Positions 24,086-36,500 of a DNA stretch of 64,000 nucleotides are shown here, piece after piece. Made by a program: the position numbers and the translations under genes. Below the pieces are notes generated by a model. It did no database searches. It was not told the origin of the DNA and saw nothing but the letters and a program-made list of their open reading frames with translations. Location of the stretch: contig CM060175.1 in assembly GCA_030549775.1 (NCBI GenBank), forward strand, positions 31,475,262 to 31,539,261. The letters are read 5' to 3'. The DNA comes from Tamarix chinensis. Taxonomy: Eukaryota; Streptophyta; Magnoliopsida; Caryophyllales; Tamaricaceae. Numbering within the stretch: position 1 is the first letter of the stretch; each line of letters starts with the position of its first letter.

Positions 24086-24177
24086 CCATTCGAATCAAAT
24101 ACCACAAAAATAATCAGCCATTCAACCATAACCCTTTATTCTACTCTCTTGTTTCAATTCTTCAACTTAAAATCATT

Positions 24178-24961
24178 ATGAAAAATCAACAAGTTCTTAG
24201 AAGTTTGAGTCTTGAAGAAGCACAAAATTTAAGAAGGAATAGGGCTATTGAAGCCTTACAAGAAGACATGAGGAGAGTGTTAGGCATTTTGGAATCTCTT
24301 GCACTAAATGCTAACATTCCACCAGCAAGAAGGAATCCACCACCCTATGAAGAGGAGACGTCAAACCTAGGGGAAGAATATAGTGATTTTATCTCTTCTT
24401 CTAGTGAGTCCCCTAGGCTTCAAGGAAGGATGAGACATGTTAGAAAAGAATCCTCTCACTGAGTTTGATGGCTCACACAATACCAAAGATTTTTTAGAAT
24501 GATATTTGGGGTGCAATAGGATGTTGATGCTAAATCCTATGATAATGAGAAGTCTTTCAAGGTTGCAGTCCTTAAGTTAAAAAGGTATGCTTCCTTATGG
24601 TGCAAGAACATAGTTTATCAAAGGAGTAGGAAAGGGAAGATCAAGGTGAGGAGTTGGGAGTTGGACAAAGATGAAGAAGTTGATAAGGGAGAATTTATTA
24701 CCATCTTCTTATACTCAAGACCTTTACAACAAAAATGTCTTATTAAAGACAAGGGTCCATGAGTGTAGAAGATTATGAGACTTAGCTTGGAGGAAGTAGA
24801 GGAGGACATAATGTCAAGATTCTTAGGAGGGTTTTGAAGTGATATTACTAGAAAGGTAGGGCTTTACAAATACTACACTCTAGATTAATTGTTTCATCTA
24901 GCCATTAAGGTGGAGAAGCATAAAAAGAAATGAGTAGTTGGAAATTTAGGGGAGTAAAATC
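24178..24961 (+). pseudogene. Gag remnant (element E)
   Basis: The ATG at 24178 begins MKNQQVLRSLSLEEAQNLRR and continues through IEALQEDMRRVLGILESL, with an open frame to a stop at 24460-24462. Downstream, after frameshifts, the core gag helices can be read (SFKVAVLKLKRYASLW, RPLQQKCL, then EEVEEDIMSRFLGGF and YYTLD.LFHLAIKVEKHKKK). The sequence stops at 24961 at the terminus of a minus-strand LTR, before the zinc knuckle. The start was chosen because the same 'SL.EAQNLRR' motif opens the gag of D. Confidence 0.85.
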
Positions 24962-26089
24962 TGATGCATGGTGGATACAAATTGGGTTAAAGTTGGTATA
25001 AAAATAATGGCTAGGAATTAATTCACAAAAAAAAAGATCATAGAACGGATATGAAGTGATGAATATATGAACTAAGTAACCCTTAGTTCATACACTTGAA
25101 TCTACTACTTAAGCAATGAAACACTTAAGATAAAAAATATAATAATTTGGGAGATATTTCAACCAAGTTATGCACTAACTAAGGAGGTAATTTTCAATAA
25201 ATATAGAGGTGAATAAAACTAACTAAATACCCTTACATTTAACCCCTACTTTCCTTAATAAATTTTTATAATTTTCTGGTTACAATACATCCATTCCCAA
25301 CTAGAATTAAGGGTTGGTGAGAAATCAAACTACCTGGTTACTACTTGGTTACCTTTTCTATTTTAATCCTACCTAAACATGGCCTAGTTTTCCCCCACCC
25401 ATTTGGAGGACATGCACCCTCCCTTATCAACCCCCATGCTTGGCTGATTTAGATTTTGTGTAATTAATCCTCTATTAAATAAAAAAATGGTTAACACTTA
25501 AATTCAACCTGCAAAGGAGGATACCATAACTACAAAGTGGTGATTACAAGACTCTAAAATTTTTTCATGATTCTAAACTTATAGGCCACCAACTTCTTCT
25601 TCTACTTTGGCATTGTAGGCCATTGAAAATATGCCAAATCCAAAGTGATTCAAGCTTGGAAAAAATATGGCACCTAGTGGTTTTTTGCAAGCTGGTAAAA
25701 GGTGGCAAGGAGGGTGGTTTTGAAAGCTATAAAAATGGTAGGTGGGTGTGTGGTTTTTGACCTATAGGAGCTATATAAAAGGGTGGGATTGGGGTAAGAA
25801 TAGGTGGTCGGAAAATGGCTACAAAGTGGCTTCATTTTTAGGGTGTTTTGGGTGAGTTTGTATAGCTTGTGTGTGGCTTATGCATGGCTTGATTTTACAT
25901 GCAAGGTGGCAAAATTTTGGGCTTCTTTGGTTGTTTATAAATGAGCACAAAAGAGAATGGTTTGGGAAGGTAAAATCATGGGAGGGTAATTTAGTGGAAT
26001 CCTTCCTAATTTATAAGAAATTTTTAGTCTTCTAATTTTAGTAGGAGAGTGATTAATGTTGAATTATATGAAGGGGTGATCATGTATCA
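24962..26089 (-). mobile_element. 3' LTR of element F (family alpha)
   Basis: The plus strand begins TGATGCATGGTGGATAC and ends GATCATGTATCA, that is, an inverted alpha LTR of 1128 bp. On the minus strand the F polyprotein reads into it through a purine-rich CAAGAGAGAGAGATAATGAT. It cuts off element E on its left. Confidence 0.88.
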
Positions 26090-27110
26090 TTATCTCTCTC
26101 TCTTGTAATGGGTTATATTAAAAGGCTCATCATGGATGTAGCAAAGTAAATCTCATACATTTAAGGTGTTGGAGATATTCCCCATATCTTCTAGTAACTT
26201 GAGCTTGTGATTGCCTATCTTCTCTAAGACTCTATGTGGGTCATTGCCTCTTAGCATCAACTTGTTTTTCTCCTTGTGGGAATTTTTTCTTTGAGTAGGT
26301 GAAGCCAAACTAAATCTCTAGGTTTGTATAAGTGTTGTTTACGATGTTTTTTGTCCCTTCCTTTTGTTTAGCTCATTCACCCTTTCAATTTGCCTCCTTA
26401 CTTGCTTATGGAGTCACTTCATGTTTTTGGCTTAGCCTTGGCTTCAAAACTTATTACTTTAGTTGTGGGGAGAGGCAATAGATCTATAGGATAAATGGGG
26501 TTCAAACCATAGATGACCTCAAAAGGTAAATGTCCCATAGCATAGGTAGGTGACAAGTTATAAGCAAATTTAGTGAAACTGTGCATGGTATCCAAATCTT
26601 GTAGGGATTTATGGGCCAAACTTCAAAGGATCATGGTGAGTGTACTATTTTTTACTTCTATTTGGCCATCATTTTGTGGATGGTATGCAGTAATAAAGAG
26701 AAGTTTTTTATCGACTAACCTCCACAAAAGGTCTTCTAGAAATAGCTAAGGAACTCAGTAGGTCTTCTAAACTATGGATTTGGGTATACCATGTAGCCTA
26801 AATATTTTCATTAAGAAGAGATCGAATACTTAAGTAGCATCATCCATTTTATAACAAAAAACTAAATGAGCCATCTTAGAGAACTAATCTACCTGATTAT
26901 TACCTTTTTGTTCAAGGTGATGCTACAATAAATTCCATGCTAACATGATCTCATAGATGGTGGGGGACAGGGATGGGAGTATCTACTCCTTGATGGAAAT
27001 TACTCTTATAATATTGGCAAGTGGAACATCTCAACACTATACCTTGCACATCTCCTATCATTCTAGGCCAAAAGAAATGTTCTTTTTATAGTAGGGGGTG
27101 TTGTAATATA
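26090..27110 (-). pseudogene. Integrase remnant (element F)
   Basis: It contains part of the HHCC finger (FFWPRMIGDVQG, RCSTCQYYKSN), the core with VSMEFIVASP (first Asp to Glu), the DGQIEV signature (Glu kept), and frame 26419-26619 (SFTKFAYNLSPTYAMG, FEVIYGLNPIYPIDLLPLP). The C-terminal region follows with stops (KPRDLVWLHLLKEKIP). The finger's first His is gone: at about 27110 the integrase is joined directly to mid RNase H (SLRPQQFIL), an internal deletion that removes the end of RNase H and the linker. Confidence 0.87.
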
Positions 27111-28430
27111 AATTGTTGGGGCCTTAGGGAGTGTGGCCAGTGATATAAGGCCTTTAAAAGTGCATAAAACTCTTTATCATGCATGATATAGATTATGTGA
27201 GACCTGTTTAGATTTTGACTGTAATAGGCCATAGGCTTCCCTTCTTGGATAAGGACCACCATAATACCTACATTTCTAGCACCACACTCCACTTCAAATG
27301 GTTTCTAGAAGTCAAGTAAGGCCAAGATAGGTGTTTCTCCTAGCTTGGTCTTGATCATTTCAAAAGCTTTTTATACAACCCATGTCAACTTGAACTCTCC
27401 TTTCTTCATGCATTTGGTGATGGGAGTAAGGAGGGTACTAAATCTCTTGATGAACCTTTAGTAGAAGGAGGTAAGTCCATGGAAGGATCTTACTTGAGTC
27501 AAATTGCTCAAGGTTTGCCAAGTCTTGATGGAAATAATATTAGTCTCATACATGGCTATCCCATATTTAAAAACTAAAAAGTCTAGAAAAATAACCCTAG
27601 TTACAAAGAACTCACATTTTTCTAGCTTAGAATATAACTTGTTGCTTCTAAGGGCAAGGAATACAAGATCAAGATATTTTATATGTTCTATTTCATTTGA
27701 ACTATATACAAGTATGTCGTCAAATTAAACAACAACAAACTTGGAAATTAATGGCCTAAGTAACTCATTCATAATCCTCATGAAAGTACTAGGAGCATTT
27801 GATAATCCAAAAGGTAACACCATCCATTCATATAATCCATTTTTCATTTTGAACGCTATTTTCCACTCACTGCCCTTTTCATTTGGATTTGGTAGTAACC
27901 AATACAAAGGTTAATTTTGGTAAGGAGAGAAGCATCATGCAAACAATCAAGCAAGTCATCAAGTCTAGGTATGAGATACTTATACATGATGGTGACGTTG
28001 TTGATAGCTCTACTATCAATATGCATCCTCATGGACCCATCCTTCTTTGGTACTATCAAAGATGGTATCACATAAGGACAAAGGGATTCTTGAATCAATC
28101 CCTTAGTTAGAAATTATTCCACTTATTTGTGAAGGTCCATGGCTTCTTTGAGATTACAATGATAGGATACCTTTTAAGGCAAGGTAGCCCTGAGTACAAG
28201 ATCAATTTGGTGCTCTATGCCCTGTATAGGGGGTAGTACATGGGGTCAATCATTTAGGAGCACATCTCCTAACTTTTCTAAAAAAACCATAACCCAAGGG
28301 TCCACAAGTGCTTCCTTTTCATTCTCTTCTACCAATAATAATAAATACAACATTTTTCCTTTCTCCAAAGTCCTAGATACACATTTCTCATCTATGAATA
28401 AAGATATTTGACACTTGGAGGCTTGTCTAT
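27111..28430 (-). pseudogene. RNase H and reverse transcriptase remnant (element F)
   Basis: The most complete RT among the minus-strand copies. Frames 27856-28098 ([48 protein letters not shown]) and 27725-27907 ([28 protein letters not shown]) cover motifs A and B. At motif C the first residue of YFDD is a TAA stop, so it reads stop-FDD. RNase H frame 27086-27292 keeps VECGARNVG (first Asp of the usual CDAS changed to Gly), QEGKPMAYYSQNLNR and DKEFYALLKAL. The frame 28246-28434 is the protease-RT linker (VDPWVMVFLEKLGDVLLND). Confidence 0.88.
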
Positions 28431-28900
28431 CCATGGAAAATGGTAAATTTAATGGTATGAGGATGATGTTCTTCTTAGCATACTTTAATATTTATGTGTT
28501 CTTCCTTCCGTCTTGGTTAACATACCTATCATATTACCAAGGGAACCCCAAAATTAAGTGGCATGTGTCCATTAGGACTACATCACACAACACTTGGTCA
28601 TGTTAGGTTTTTATAATGGAAAAACCATTGGCACTTGCATGTTCACCTCTACAACACTACTATTATTCAACCATTGCAACTTGTATAATTTAGCATGGGG
28701 TGTGGTGGCTAACCCTAAATTTTCTACCAACATGCATGGGGACACACTTGCACAACATCCACCATCCACTATAAGGGAGAAAACCTCGCCACTATTGATG
28801 CATTTGGTTTGAAAGATGCAATCCTTTTAGTTTTCTTGAACATATTTTTATTTGGCACATAAAATCCACCCCACTATAAGAGCTTTTCCTACATTAGGTG
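28431..28900 (-). pseudogene. Protease remnant (element F)
   Basis: The aspartic protease that would cut the polyprotein. The minus strand gives FQTKCINSGEVFSLIVDGGC at the active site (usual plant form D-G-G-S-C; here followed by Cys), then ENLGLATTPHAKLYKLQWLN, and later VLMDTCHLILGFPW with a stop before YDRYVNQDGRKNT. The catalytic Asp is present; the frame is broken in several places. Confidence 0.82.
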
Positions 28901-29934
28901 ATACTTCTTCCTCTTCTTCTTCATCATGGGCTGAGGCACATTCTTCCACTTCCTCATTAGGTATAGCTTTATTAAGCTCCATAATTGTCATGAACCTTTG
29001 GTTAGGGCATTTATTTTAGTTATGACCTACTCCTTGGCACTTGAAGCACCTCACATTACTTTTTCTACTCAATTCAGTACTCCCCTTCCTTTCCCCCTTC
29101 AAGTTAAACTTAATAGGGTGGAGGGTGGCTTAGATGGTGAGCTCACCTAAGGTGTAATACGTTTTCATATCCAATCTTCCATCAAGGTATTGCCTAAGGC
29201 CACCTATGAACCATGACATGGTATGCTCTCACTTTCCTGAATGCCAAGTCTTAGCATTAATTTTTTGAAATTTCATATATATTCTTCTACACTCATATGT
29301 CATTTCCTTATAGAGGAAAACTTGTTGAACAAGTCTTGAGTGTAGAAGGATGACACAAATCTTTCCTGCATAAGCTTCTTAATATTTTTCCATAACTTAA
29401 CATTTAATTTCCTTTTCCTCCTTCTTTGGTTAGTAAGACTCTCCCACCAAATAGAGGTTTGTCCCTTTAGCTTTAGGGTGGATACTTTAAATCTTTTTTC
29501 ATCTTTTTTACCCTTTTTCCTCAAAAAATCTTAAAGCATATTAATTTCCATTATAGGAATTCTTCTAATTTATGTTGACCTTTAAATTATAGGATTTCTA
29601 TTTTGATGTCCTCAAAGTCTCATTCTTTTTATTTTCTAATTCTTCTTGGTTCATTAGATGACTCACTTATTGAAGAGTCATCTTCACTTGAGAGATTTTC
29701 AACACCATGGGGGTCCTCTACTTCAAGGGTGCTCGATTTGGGTAGTTTGTTGCAGGTTGTTGTTAGGGATAAGTTGTTGCAAAAGGACTCTGATATGCCC
29801 CATTTCTTCTTATAAAGCTACCAATGTGTGATATATTCTTTAATTTTTCTTATTGTAAGGATTCTATGGCACAATCTCTTCTTTCGTTGTGTGCCTCACT
29901 GAGATTTAAGCCCCTATCATACATAAGATTCATA
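28901..29934 (-). pseudogene. Gag remnant with CCHC knuckle (element F)
   Basis: The start is near 29934 (MNLMYDRGLNLSEAHNERRD). The capsid-like part includes frame 29300-29524 (STLKLKGQTSIWWESLTNQR, MQERFVSSFYTQDLFNKFS). The knuckle at about 29005-29054 reads VRCFKCQGVGHN-stop-NKCPNQR, with all four ligands present but a stop inside. An acidic, glutamate-rich stretch (EEVEECASAHDEEEEEEV) links to the protease. No primer-binding site or 5' LTR of F is found upstream; a foreign gag fragment adjoins instead. Confidence 0.85.
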
Positions 29935-30261
29935 TTCCACGAGCGTCACTTCCCACTTATTAGGATGCAAAAATTTGAAATGGCCAATGCCTACACACTT
30001 TGAGCACTTAGAAACTCTTGGTTTACCTTTTCAAGTTTGTAATTCTCTCTTTGATTTAATACCTAAATGATGGCATCAATTTCTACATTGATTACCTCTT
30101 TTTTAGGACACATCATTTTGTAATGGCCATTTTCCAAACATTTTCTTACATCTAGTATAGTAGCTATGACCAAAGTTTAGTGCCTCTATTTATTTTTGAA
30201 TTTTCATATGTAATATAGGTGTTAAGTGAAAAGGAGGTTAAATAAAGCTAAATGAAGGTAA
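29935..30261 (-). pseudogene. Second gag knuckle fragment, different lineage
   Basis: The minus strand near 29945-30030 reads SKCSKCVGIGHFKFLHPNKW followed by EVTLVEYE, a CCHC-like knuckle in which the last Cys is lost. The 'VTLVEYE' ending differs from the knuckles of F, H and J. It lies directly upstream of the F gag start. Upstream sequence to 30261 has a basic stretch (RCKKMFGKWPLQNDV) with stops. Probably a scrap of another gypsy element. Confidence 0.5.
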
Positions 30262-30715
30262 AGTACAATCATTCACTCACTTCCCATACTCAATCAATCA
30301 GTCATCTTGCTTTACTCAATCAACACTTCTAGATTTGACTTGGCTGACTTTCCTCACCCACTCCACCATCCACTTATATATATATATTTTCATTTTTCAA
30401 AATCAGCCTAGCAAAAAGACTGACTTTGCTTCTTAGGTGGCATAATACTTGGAAACAATAATAAAATAGCTAGTTGGCCTTGGACTTGATGTGCCACCAT
30501 AGTTAGTTGGCCTTAGGTTGTATATACTACCATAATTAGTTATGGTTGGGTTAGACATGCCATCGTGTATGCATGGTTAGAGCATGGGCTGATACATCCA
30601 CTTATTTTTTTTTCATATTTACCTAATTAATTTCATCCAAGTTTAGAGTGTTTTGTGATCCCCTAACTTTAAAATTTTAATTTGTGAAATATTATTTTGA
30701 GATGCTCCTACATCA
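30262..30715 (-). mobile_element. Partial LTR (family A)
   Basis: It corresponds to the right-hand part of the copy at 22242-23207, from 'aaagtacaatcattcactcac' through the GCCACCATA triplicate (about 30478-30590) to GATGCTCCTACATCA. The TATA-containing and distal parts are missing, so this is a truncated LTR of about 450 bp. Confidence 0.82.
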
Positions 30716-31990
30716 AAGGCTTTTTGTTACAACTCAACTTAACTATCCCAACCAAGGCTAAATTTAACTAGTAAACTAATTAGTTTTAAGATAATACCAA
30801 GTTTGTTAGTTTAGTGCTAACGAATAAAAGCATTCAACCATTGAATTTGATATTCCCAAGACTTATACTATTTAGCCCCCATGCCTTATATGTTGATTTT
30901 CATGTTGCTTGCAAATTATTGGCTAAAGCTAGCTCAGGCATCATTAATCTAGTTATATTGGGTTGATCTAGTTACAATAAAAATAACAAGTTAGCTAATG
31001 TAAAAATAAATTCTAACCATAAAAATCAACTCATGAGTGATTTTTATGGACAAAATTTTATGCATATTGCCCTTACAACCTGACTCGGTCATTTTTAGTA
31101 GCCAAACATCAATAATATAACAAAAGGTGATTCTAGGCTTACTAGCCTTTTGTAAGAGCTGAAGATAACTAAAAATATGAACTAAAATGCCATAAAATCT
31201 ACCATGTCTTTCCCCCATGATATTGATTTTTCCTTTGTGTGTTTTGTGACAAAATGTATCTAAAAGCTAGAAAAAATCATGGCTATTAGGTTAATGAATT
31301 TTGGTGTTGTTTCTTCATCATTGGGGCTAGAAAAGTAGCCATTATTGAGCCATAAAATTGTGAAAAACCCTCCCATTTCATTCTTGCTATATTTGAGATT
31401 TCTTACTAGTTAAAGCCTAATCTAACTAGATGGTTCCTAGTACAACAATCAGCATAGAAGTTATAAAATTCACTGTAAAACTCTTCTCAATGTAGGCCTA
31501 CTATTATCCTTGCTGTTGTACCCAATTTTTTATGCCAAAAGTGGCCCCCACAAGATGGAGATGGTAGGTATTTTGGTGGTTTCTAATGATTCCAAAATGG
31601 CTAACCATTTTATCCTATCAAGCTCACTTAATAAGCCATTTTTTTGGAGCCAATACTAAGCAATTTAAAATATCAAAAGGTAGTGGTTAGAAGAGTGTTG
31701 TTTTATAATTTGACAATTTGGTGTTTTTAATTTAGCGTAAAATAAGACTCATTTTGAATGAATTTAACCATGGATAAGATCTCTTGACTAGTGCTTAAGG
31801 GAATTACCCAATCATCATATGTTTGAAAGAATAAATTAATTGAAGGTTAATGTTCCTGAATTAGTAGGCCTTAGCAACATGATAAACATGTCAATCATGA
31901 AGGGAGAATGAATACTTATAGCTTAAAATATGCCAACAAAAATATTATACTCACACCCTTTAGCATTTGATCCTCACATGTTAGGGAGGA
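30716..31990. other. Unassigned 1.27-kb block between LTR fragment and element G
   Basis: No gag-pol motif and no match by eye to LTR families A, alpha, beta or delta. It ends in an A-rich run just before the G reading frame. It could be the decayed 5' region of G, an LTR of another family, or older DNA into which the elements inserted. Confidence 0.4.
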
Positions 31991-33590
31991 TACAAATTGT
32001 AAAAAAAAAAATATGTTCATAGATGGGAAGGGGTTAGAGAAGGCCTTAGTTAAGGAAAAACAATGTGTTTCTTAGTGATACTTGAAAATAATGAGAATGG
32101 TATTCCACTTGACCCAAGGGTCAAGACCTTGCTAGGTAAGTTTCATGATGTTTTCCTAAATGAGCTACCTAGTGAGTTGTCTGCCATAAGGGGCATAGAG
32201 CACCTAATTAATTTTATTACTAGTGCTAGACTCCCTAATAATTTGGGCTATAGTTTTAATTCTAAAAAGGCCATGGAGTTACAAAGACAAGTTGAAGAGT
32301 TGTTGAAAAAAGGTTCCATTAGCGACTCACTTAGTCCATGTGAGGTCTGGGCTCTTTAGTACCAAAGAAGGATGGATCAATGAGAATGTTTGTTGATAGT
32401 ATAACTATCAATAACATTACGATCAATTATAGGCATCCCATACCCAAACTTGATGCAATGTTAGACTACTTGCATGGAGTAAGTGTATTTTTCAAGATTG
32501 ACTTGAGGAGTGGGTACTATCAAATTAAAATGAAGGAAGAATATGAATGGAAGACTCCTTTCAAGACCAAATAAGGCGTATACGAATGGATGGCCATGTC
32601 ATTTAGATTTTCTAATGCACCAAGAACCTTCATGAGGTTTGAGGATGAAGTCCTTAATCCCTTCATTTCTAAGTTTGTAGTTGTGTTCTTTGATGATATT
32701 ATTGTATACTCCTCTAGTAGTGATAATCATGTAAGGCACTTGAAGCTTGTATTCATAGCCATTAGGAACAACAAGTTATATGGTCAACAAGAAAAATATA
32801 ACTTCTTTGTGCCAAAAGTCACATTTTTTAAGTTTTTTGTATCCGGTGATGGAATTTCCATGGATGAATCAAAGGTGGAGATAATAAGAATGTGGCCCAT
32901 GCCCACATCCATTACTGACATTATATCCTTTCATGGACTTGCCTCATTCTATAAGAGTTTCATAAAAGGATTTTGCACTCTTCTAGAACCCATTACAGAA
33001 TGCCTCAAAAAGGGAGAGTTCAAATGGACCATGTCCACATCAGAAGCCTTTGAGGTGATCAAAGGTAAGTTGAGTGAAGACTTACTATTAAGGTTGCCCA
33101 ATGTTGACAAGGTGTTTGAAGTATAGTGTGTTACAAGTAGAGTGGGAATTAGAGCAGGTTTACTAAGAGAAGGAATATTGATAACCTTTTGTAATGGAAA
33201 GCTCAATGGCTCAAGATCCAATTATAGCACCTATGGCTCAAAATATAATTATACCCTTCTATGTTAATGTTAGGGCTTCAGATCATTACTCTCATTACTT
33301 TATACCATCACAATTTATATTGCATTATAATTATGAGTCCCTAAAATACACAAATGGGCAACACAAGCTTAAAGCTAGGCATGTTAGATGGGTAGAGTTT
33401 TTACAGTCCTTCTTATTTGTAGCTACACATAGGAGTGACAAAACCAATGTTGTAGTATATGCCCCCTCTAGAAGGTATTGTATATTGTCATTACTAGAAG
33501 AAAGAGTGTTAAGGTTTGGATGCATTAAGGAAATCTATAAGAATGATGAAGATTTTGCAAACTTCTTTGAAGATCAGGAAAAGGTTTAAA
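31991..33590 (+). pseudogene. Reverse transcriptase and RNase H remnant (element G)
   Basis: Frames 32063-32359 ([48 protein letters not shown]), 32380-32574 ([34 protein letters not shown]) and 32590-33126 (178 codons, the longest uninterrupted in the window) cover nearly all RT motifs. Motif C reads VFFDDIIVYSS, so both Asp are present and only the leading Tyr is Phe. The connection is well kept (SFHGLASFYKSFIKGFCTLL). RNase H starts at LPNVDKVFEV-stop and continues to 33589 (ESLKYTNGQHKLKARHVRWV, APSRRYCILSLLEERVL). The three RT frames are separated by a frameshift and a TAA. Gag and protease are missing. Confidence 0.9.
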
Positions 33591-34184
33591 TTCCCTACCT
33601 AATTCAAGAAGGTTTCCTTCTCAAGGGTAACAAGTTTTGCATCCCCAAGTGTTACATTAGAGATTTGGTTATTTGAGAAGTGCAAAGAGAAGGACTAGTA
33701 GGACATTCTAGCATTAACCAAATTTGTGATGTACCCCAAGAAATTTTTTATTAGCCTAGGATGGTAGGAATGAATAGTGGTATGGTGCTCTACATGCCAA
33801 AAGTCAAAGAGTTACTTCCACCAAGAACTCTATACTCTATTGCCTATCCCACCTCATCATTGGGATCATGTAAGTATGGACTTTATAGTAGCATTACCTA
33901 GAACACAAAGGAAAAATGATGCCATTAAGGTGGTGGTAAATTGGTTTTCTAAGATAGCAGATTTTTCCCTTATCATAAGATATATTATGCCTCTTATATT
34001 ACCAATCTATACTTTAAGGAGATAGTTAAGTTACATGATATTTCTAATACATTTCTAATATGGATACCAAGTTAAAATGAGTCTTTCCTAATTGGCCATT
34101 CAAACACATTTAATGTGGGAGATTTACTTTCCTATTTTCATAATGAGTCTTATCAAGATAAGGTCCTTCTCAAGAGGGGGAGGA
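33591..34184 (+). pseudogene. Integrase remnant (element G)
   Basis: After a decayed HHCC finger (GHSSINQICDVPQEIF, then WCSTCQKSKSYFHQELYT), frame 33777-34025 carries VSMDFIVALPRTQRKNDAIK with the first catalytic Asp intact. The rest of the core, including SDRD and DGQTE, is deleted around 34030-34085, and the text resumes at SNTFNVGDLLSYFHNESYQD. This passes into the LTR at 34185, so the C-terminus is of the same LTR-overlapping type. Confidence 0.87.
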
Positions 34185-35201
34185 TGATATGGAGCATGCA
34201 CAACACATGATAATAATAATCTATTCATTAATTCTTCTAAGTTGGGAGAATTTATAACTCTCCTTACTTGGACTAATATATGAACTAGATTATTAGGAGC
34301 CATGCAAGACATGCAACACCAAATAAAAGCCATCAACTCACCACCTTTTATTGGCTTCATTATTTCTTGAATATGACTCAAATATGGCTTGGGATCACCC
34401 AATCATGGGTTGAAATCCACAAGTTTCACCAATCCCTATTATGGTTCCTATGTTCAAAAATTAACAAAAAAAAGGGGAGCATTTTAGGCTTAAATTATGG
34501 ATCTGTATTTGAGGCATAATTTTTATGATTTCCAAAACCTTAATTAGTATAAATTAAGGAGCCAAAGTAGATTATTTCCCATCTAAGCAACCAGCCATGA
34601 TGGAGCATGAAGAAGAGTTATTTTTATCATTTGGTTAACCATAAGCTAAAGTAGTGTACTAGAATTTCCAATTTTGTAACTTATATTTCCTAAGCCCTAA
34701 TACTAGTTTGTATGCTAATTGCACCAGCTATGGTGTAATAGGAAGGGCATGTAAGGATTTAAAATCAGCTTAAAAGCTTATGGGTTTCGGTTAGTTCCTC
34801 CCCACCATAGTTAGCTTATATTATAATCATATTTGGTTATGTTTGTAACCCATATGGCTACCTAATGGTTAATTGTGTCTTTATAATTTTTTCTCAACCA
34901 CTTATACTCTTTATATGAGTCAAGAGTAGAAGTGAATGGGGACATTTAACCTTTTGGCATTAACTTGAATTTTTAAACCCTATCACTCAAAGCTTAGTGT
35001 ATAGCTTTGTTTTCACATTCTTTATCTTAAGAGTCGAAATCTTAAGTGGTAATTGTAATTTTTTGATCTCAAGGGTTAACTTGTAGATTAAATTTATTCT
35101 TCTATCATCTTCTCTACACTATTTTCTCTTTTGTTGGAATTTGGCCCAAATTTCATCATCAACACTCAAAATGATCCAATTTGTTTAGCATTTTTGCATC
35201 A
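34185..35201 (+). mobile_element. 3' LTR of element G (family beta)
   Basis: It starts TGATATGGAGCATGC and ends TAGCATTTTTGCATCA; 1017 bp. It matches the solo LTR at 44713-45704 over its length and adjoins the G polyprotein end. Its right end abuts, in mid RNase H, the minus-strand element H (flanks gagga/atgag do not match). Confidence 0.9.
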
Positions 35202-36500
35202 ATGAGCAATGATCTAAAGCTCTTAAAAGTGTATAAAAGTCCTTATCATTAGTGTTATAATTCATAGGGATCTATTGAATTACTCGCTAAAATAGACAGC
35301 ATGCTTTCCTTATTGAATGAGGACCGCCCTAATGCTTACTTTGCTAGCATCACACTTCATCTCAAATGGTTTCTGGAAGTTGGGTAAGGCCAAGATAGGT
35401 GCTTCTCCCAACTTGGTCTTGATCACTTCAAAATCTTCTTGAGTACTCCTTATCCACTAGAAGTCTCCTATCTCTATGCATTCAGTGATGGGAGCTAAGG
35501 AAGTACTAAACCCCTAGATGAAACTCAAGTAAAAGGAAGTAAGTCTATGGAAGGACCTCACTTGCGTCAAGCTACTCGAGGTTGGCCAGGTCTTGATGGC
35601 TTCAATATTGGTCTTATCTATGCCTATCCCATCCTTAAATAACACAAAGCCTAAAAATTTCACCTTAGTTACAAAGAAGTCACATTTTTCTAGCTTAGCA
35701 TACAATTTGTTGTTTTTAACGGTAAAAAACACAAGCTCAATGCGCTTTACATGTTCTTTTTTGTTTGGACTATACACAAAAATGTAGTCAAAATAAAATA
35801 TAATAAATTTGGTATTGAATGGCCAAAGTACCACATTCATAAGTCTCATAAAGGTTATAGGAGAAATTAACAACCTAAAGTGCATTACCATCCACGCATA
35901 CAACCCATTTTTTGTTTTCAATGTTGTTTTTAACTCATTACCTTCCTTAATTTGAATCTGGTAATAACCACAATGAAGGTCAATTTTTGAAAAAAGAGAT
36001 GCATCATGCAAATAATCAAGTAATTCGTTAAGTCTAAGGTATTGCCTACATACATATGCTTGATGGTGATGTTGTTGATTGCTCTACTATTAATACACAT
36101 CATCATAGAGTCGTCCTTCTTTGGTACTAGCAAAGCCGATACCGCACAAGGACTAAGGGATTCTTATGTCAATCCCTTAGTTAGTAATTGTTCCACTTAT
36201 TTGTGAAACTCCTTAGCTTCCTTGGGATTACAACCATAGGCAGCCTTGTTAGGCAAGGTAGCACCAATTATAAGATCTATTTAGCGCTTTATACCTCATA
36301 TGGGGGTAGTACATGGGTTAGGTCATTTGTAAACATATCCCCAAACATTTCTAATAAAAACCTAACCTAAGGGTCCATAGGTTGATCCCCCTAATTCACG
36401 CCTATCAATAACAATAAATACAACATTCTTCCCTTTTCTATAGCCTTAGATACACATTTTTCATCAATGAACAATGATTTTTGACATTAATTGGAACTTC
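35202..36500 (-). pseudogene. RNase H (partial) and reverse transcriptase remnant (element H)
   Basis: RNase H is cut at 35202 within the ALDHCS motif by the LTR of G. Frame 35514-36011 (165 codons) has SLFSKIDLHCGYYQIQIKEG, then MVMHFRLLISPITFM, the altered active site FYFDYIFVYSPN (YFDD to YFDY), KLEKCDFFVTKVKFLGFVL and VRSFHRLTSFYLSFI. Frame 35930-36133 overlaps upstream with LVPKKDDSMMMCINSRAINN. The second Asp of the catalytic pair is replaced by Tyr, exactly as in element J. Confidence 0.9.

Noticed and set aside
34185..35201. Beta LTR as another solo LTR
   Set aside because: The polyprotein C-terminus of G runs into it and the flanking 5-mers (gagga/atgag) do not match, so it is better read as the 3' LTR of G.
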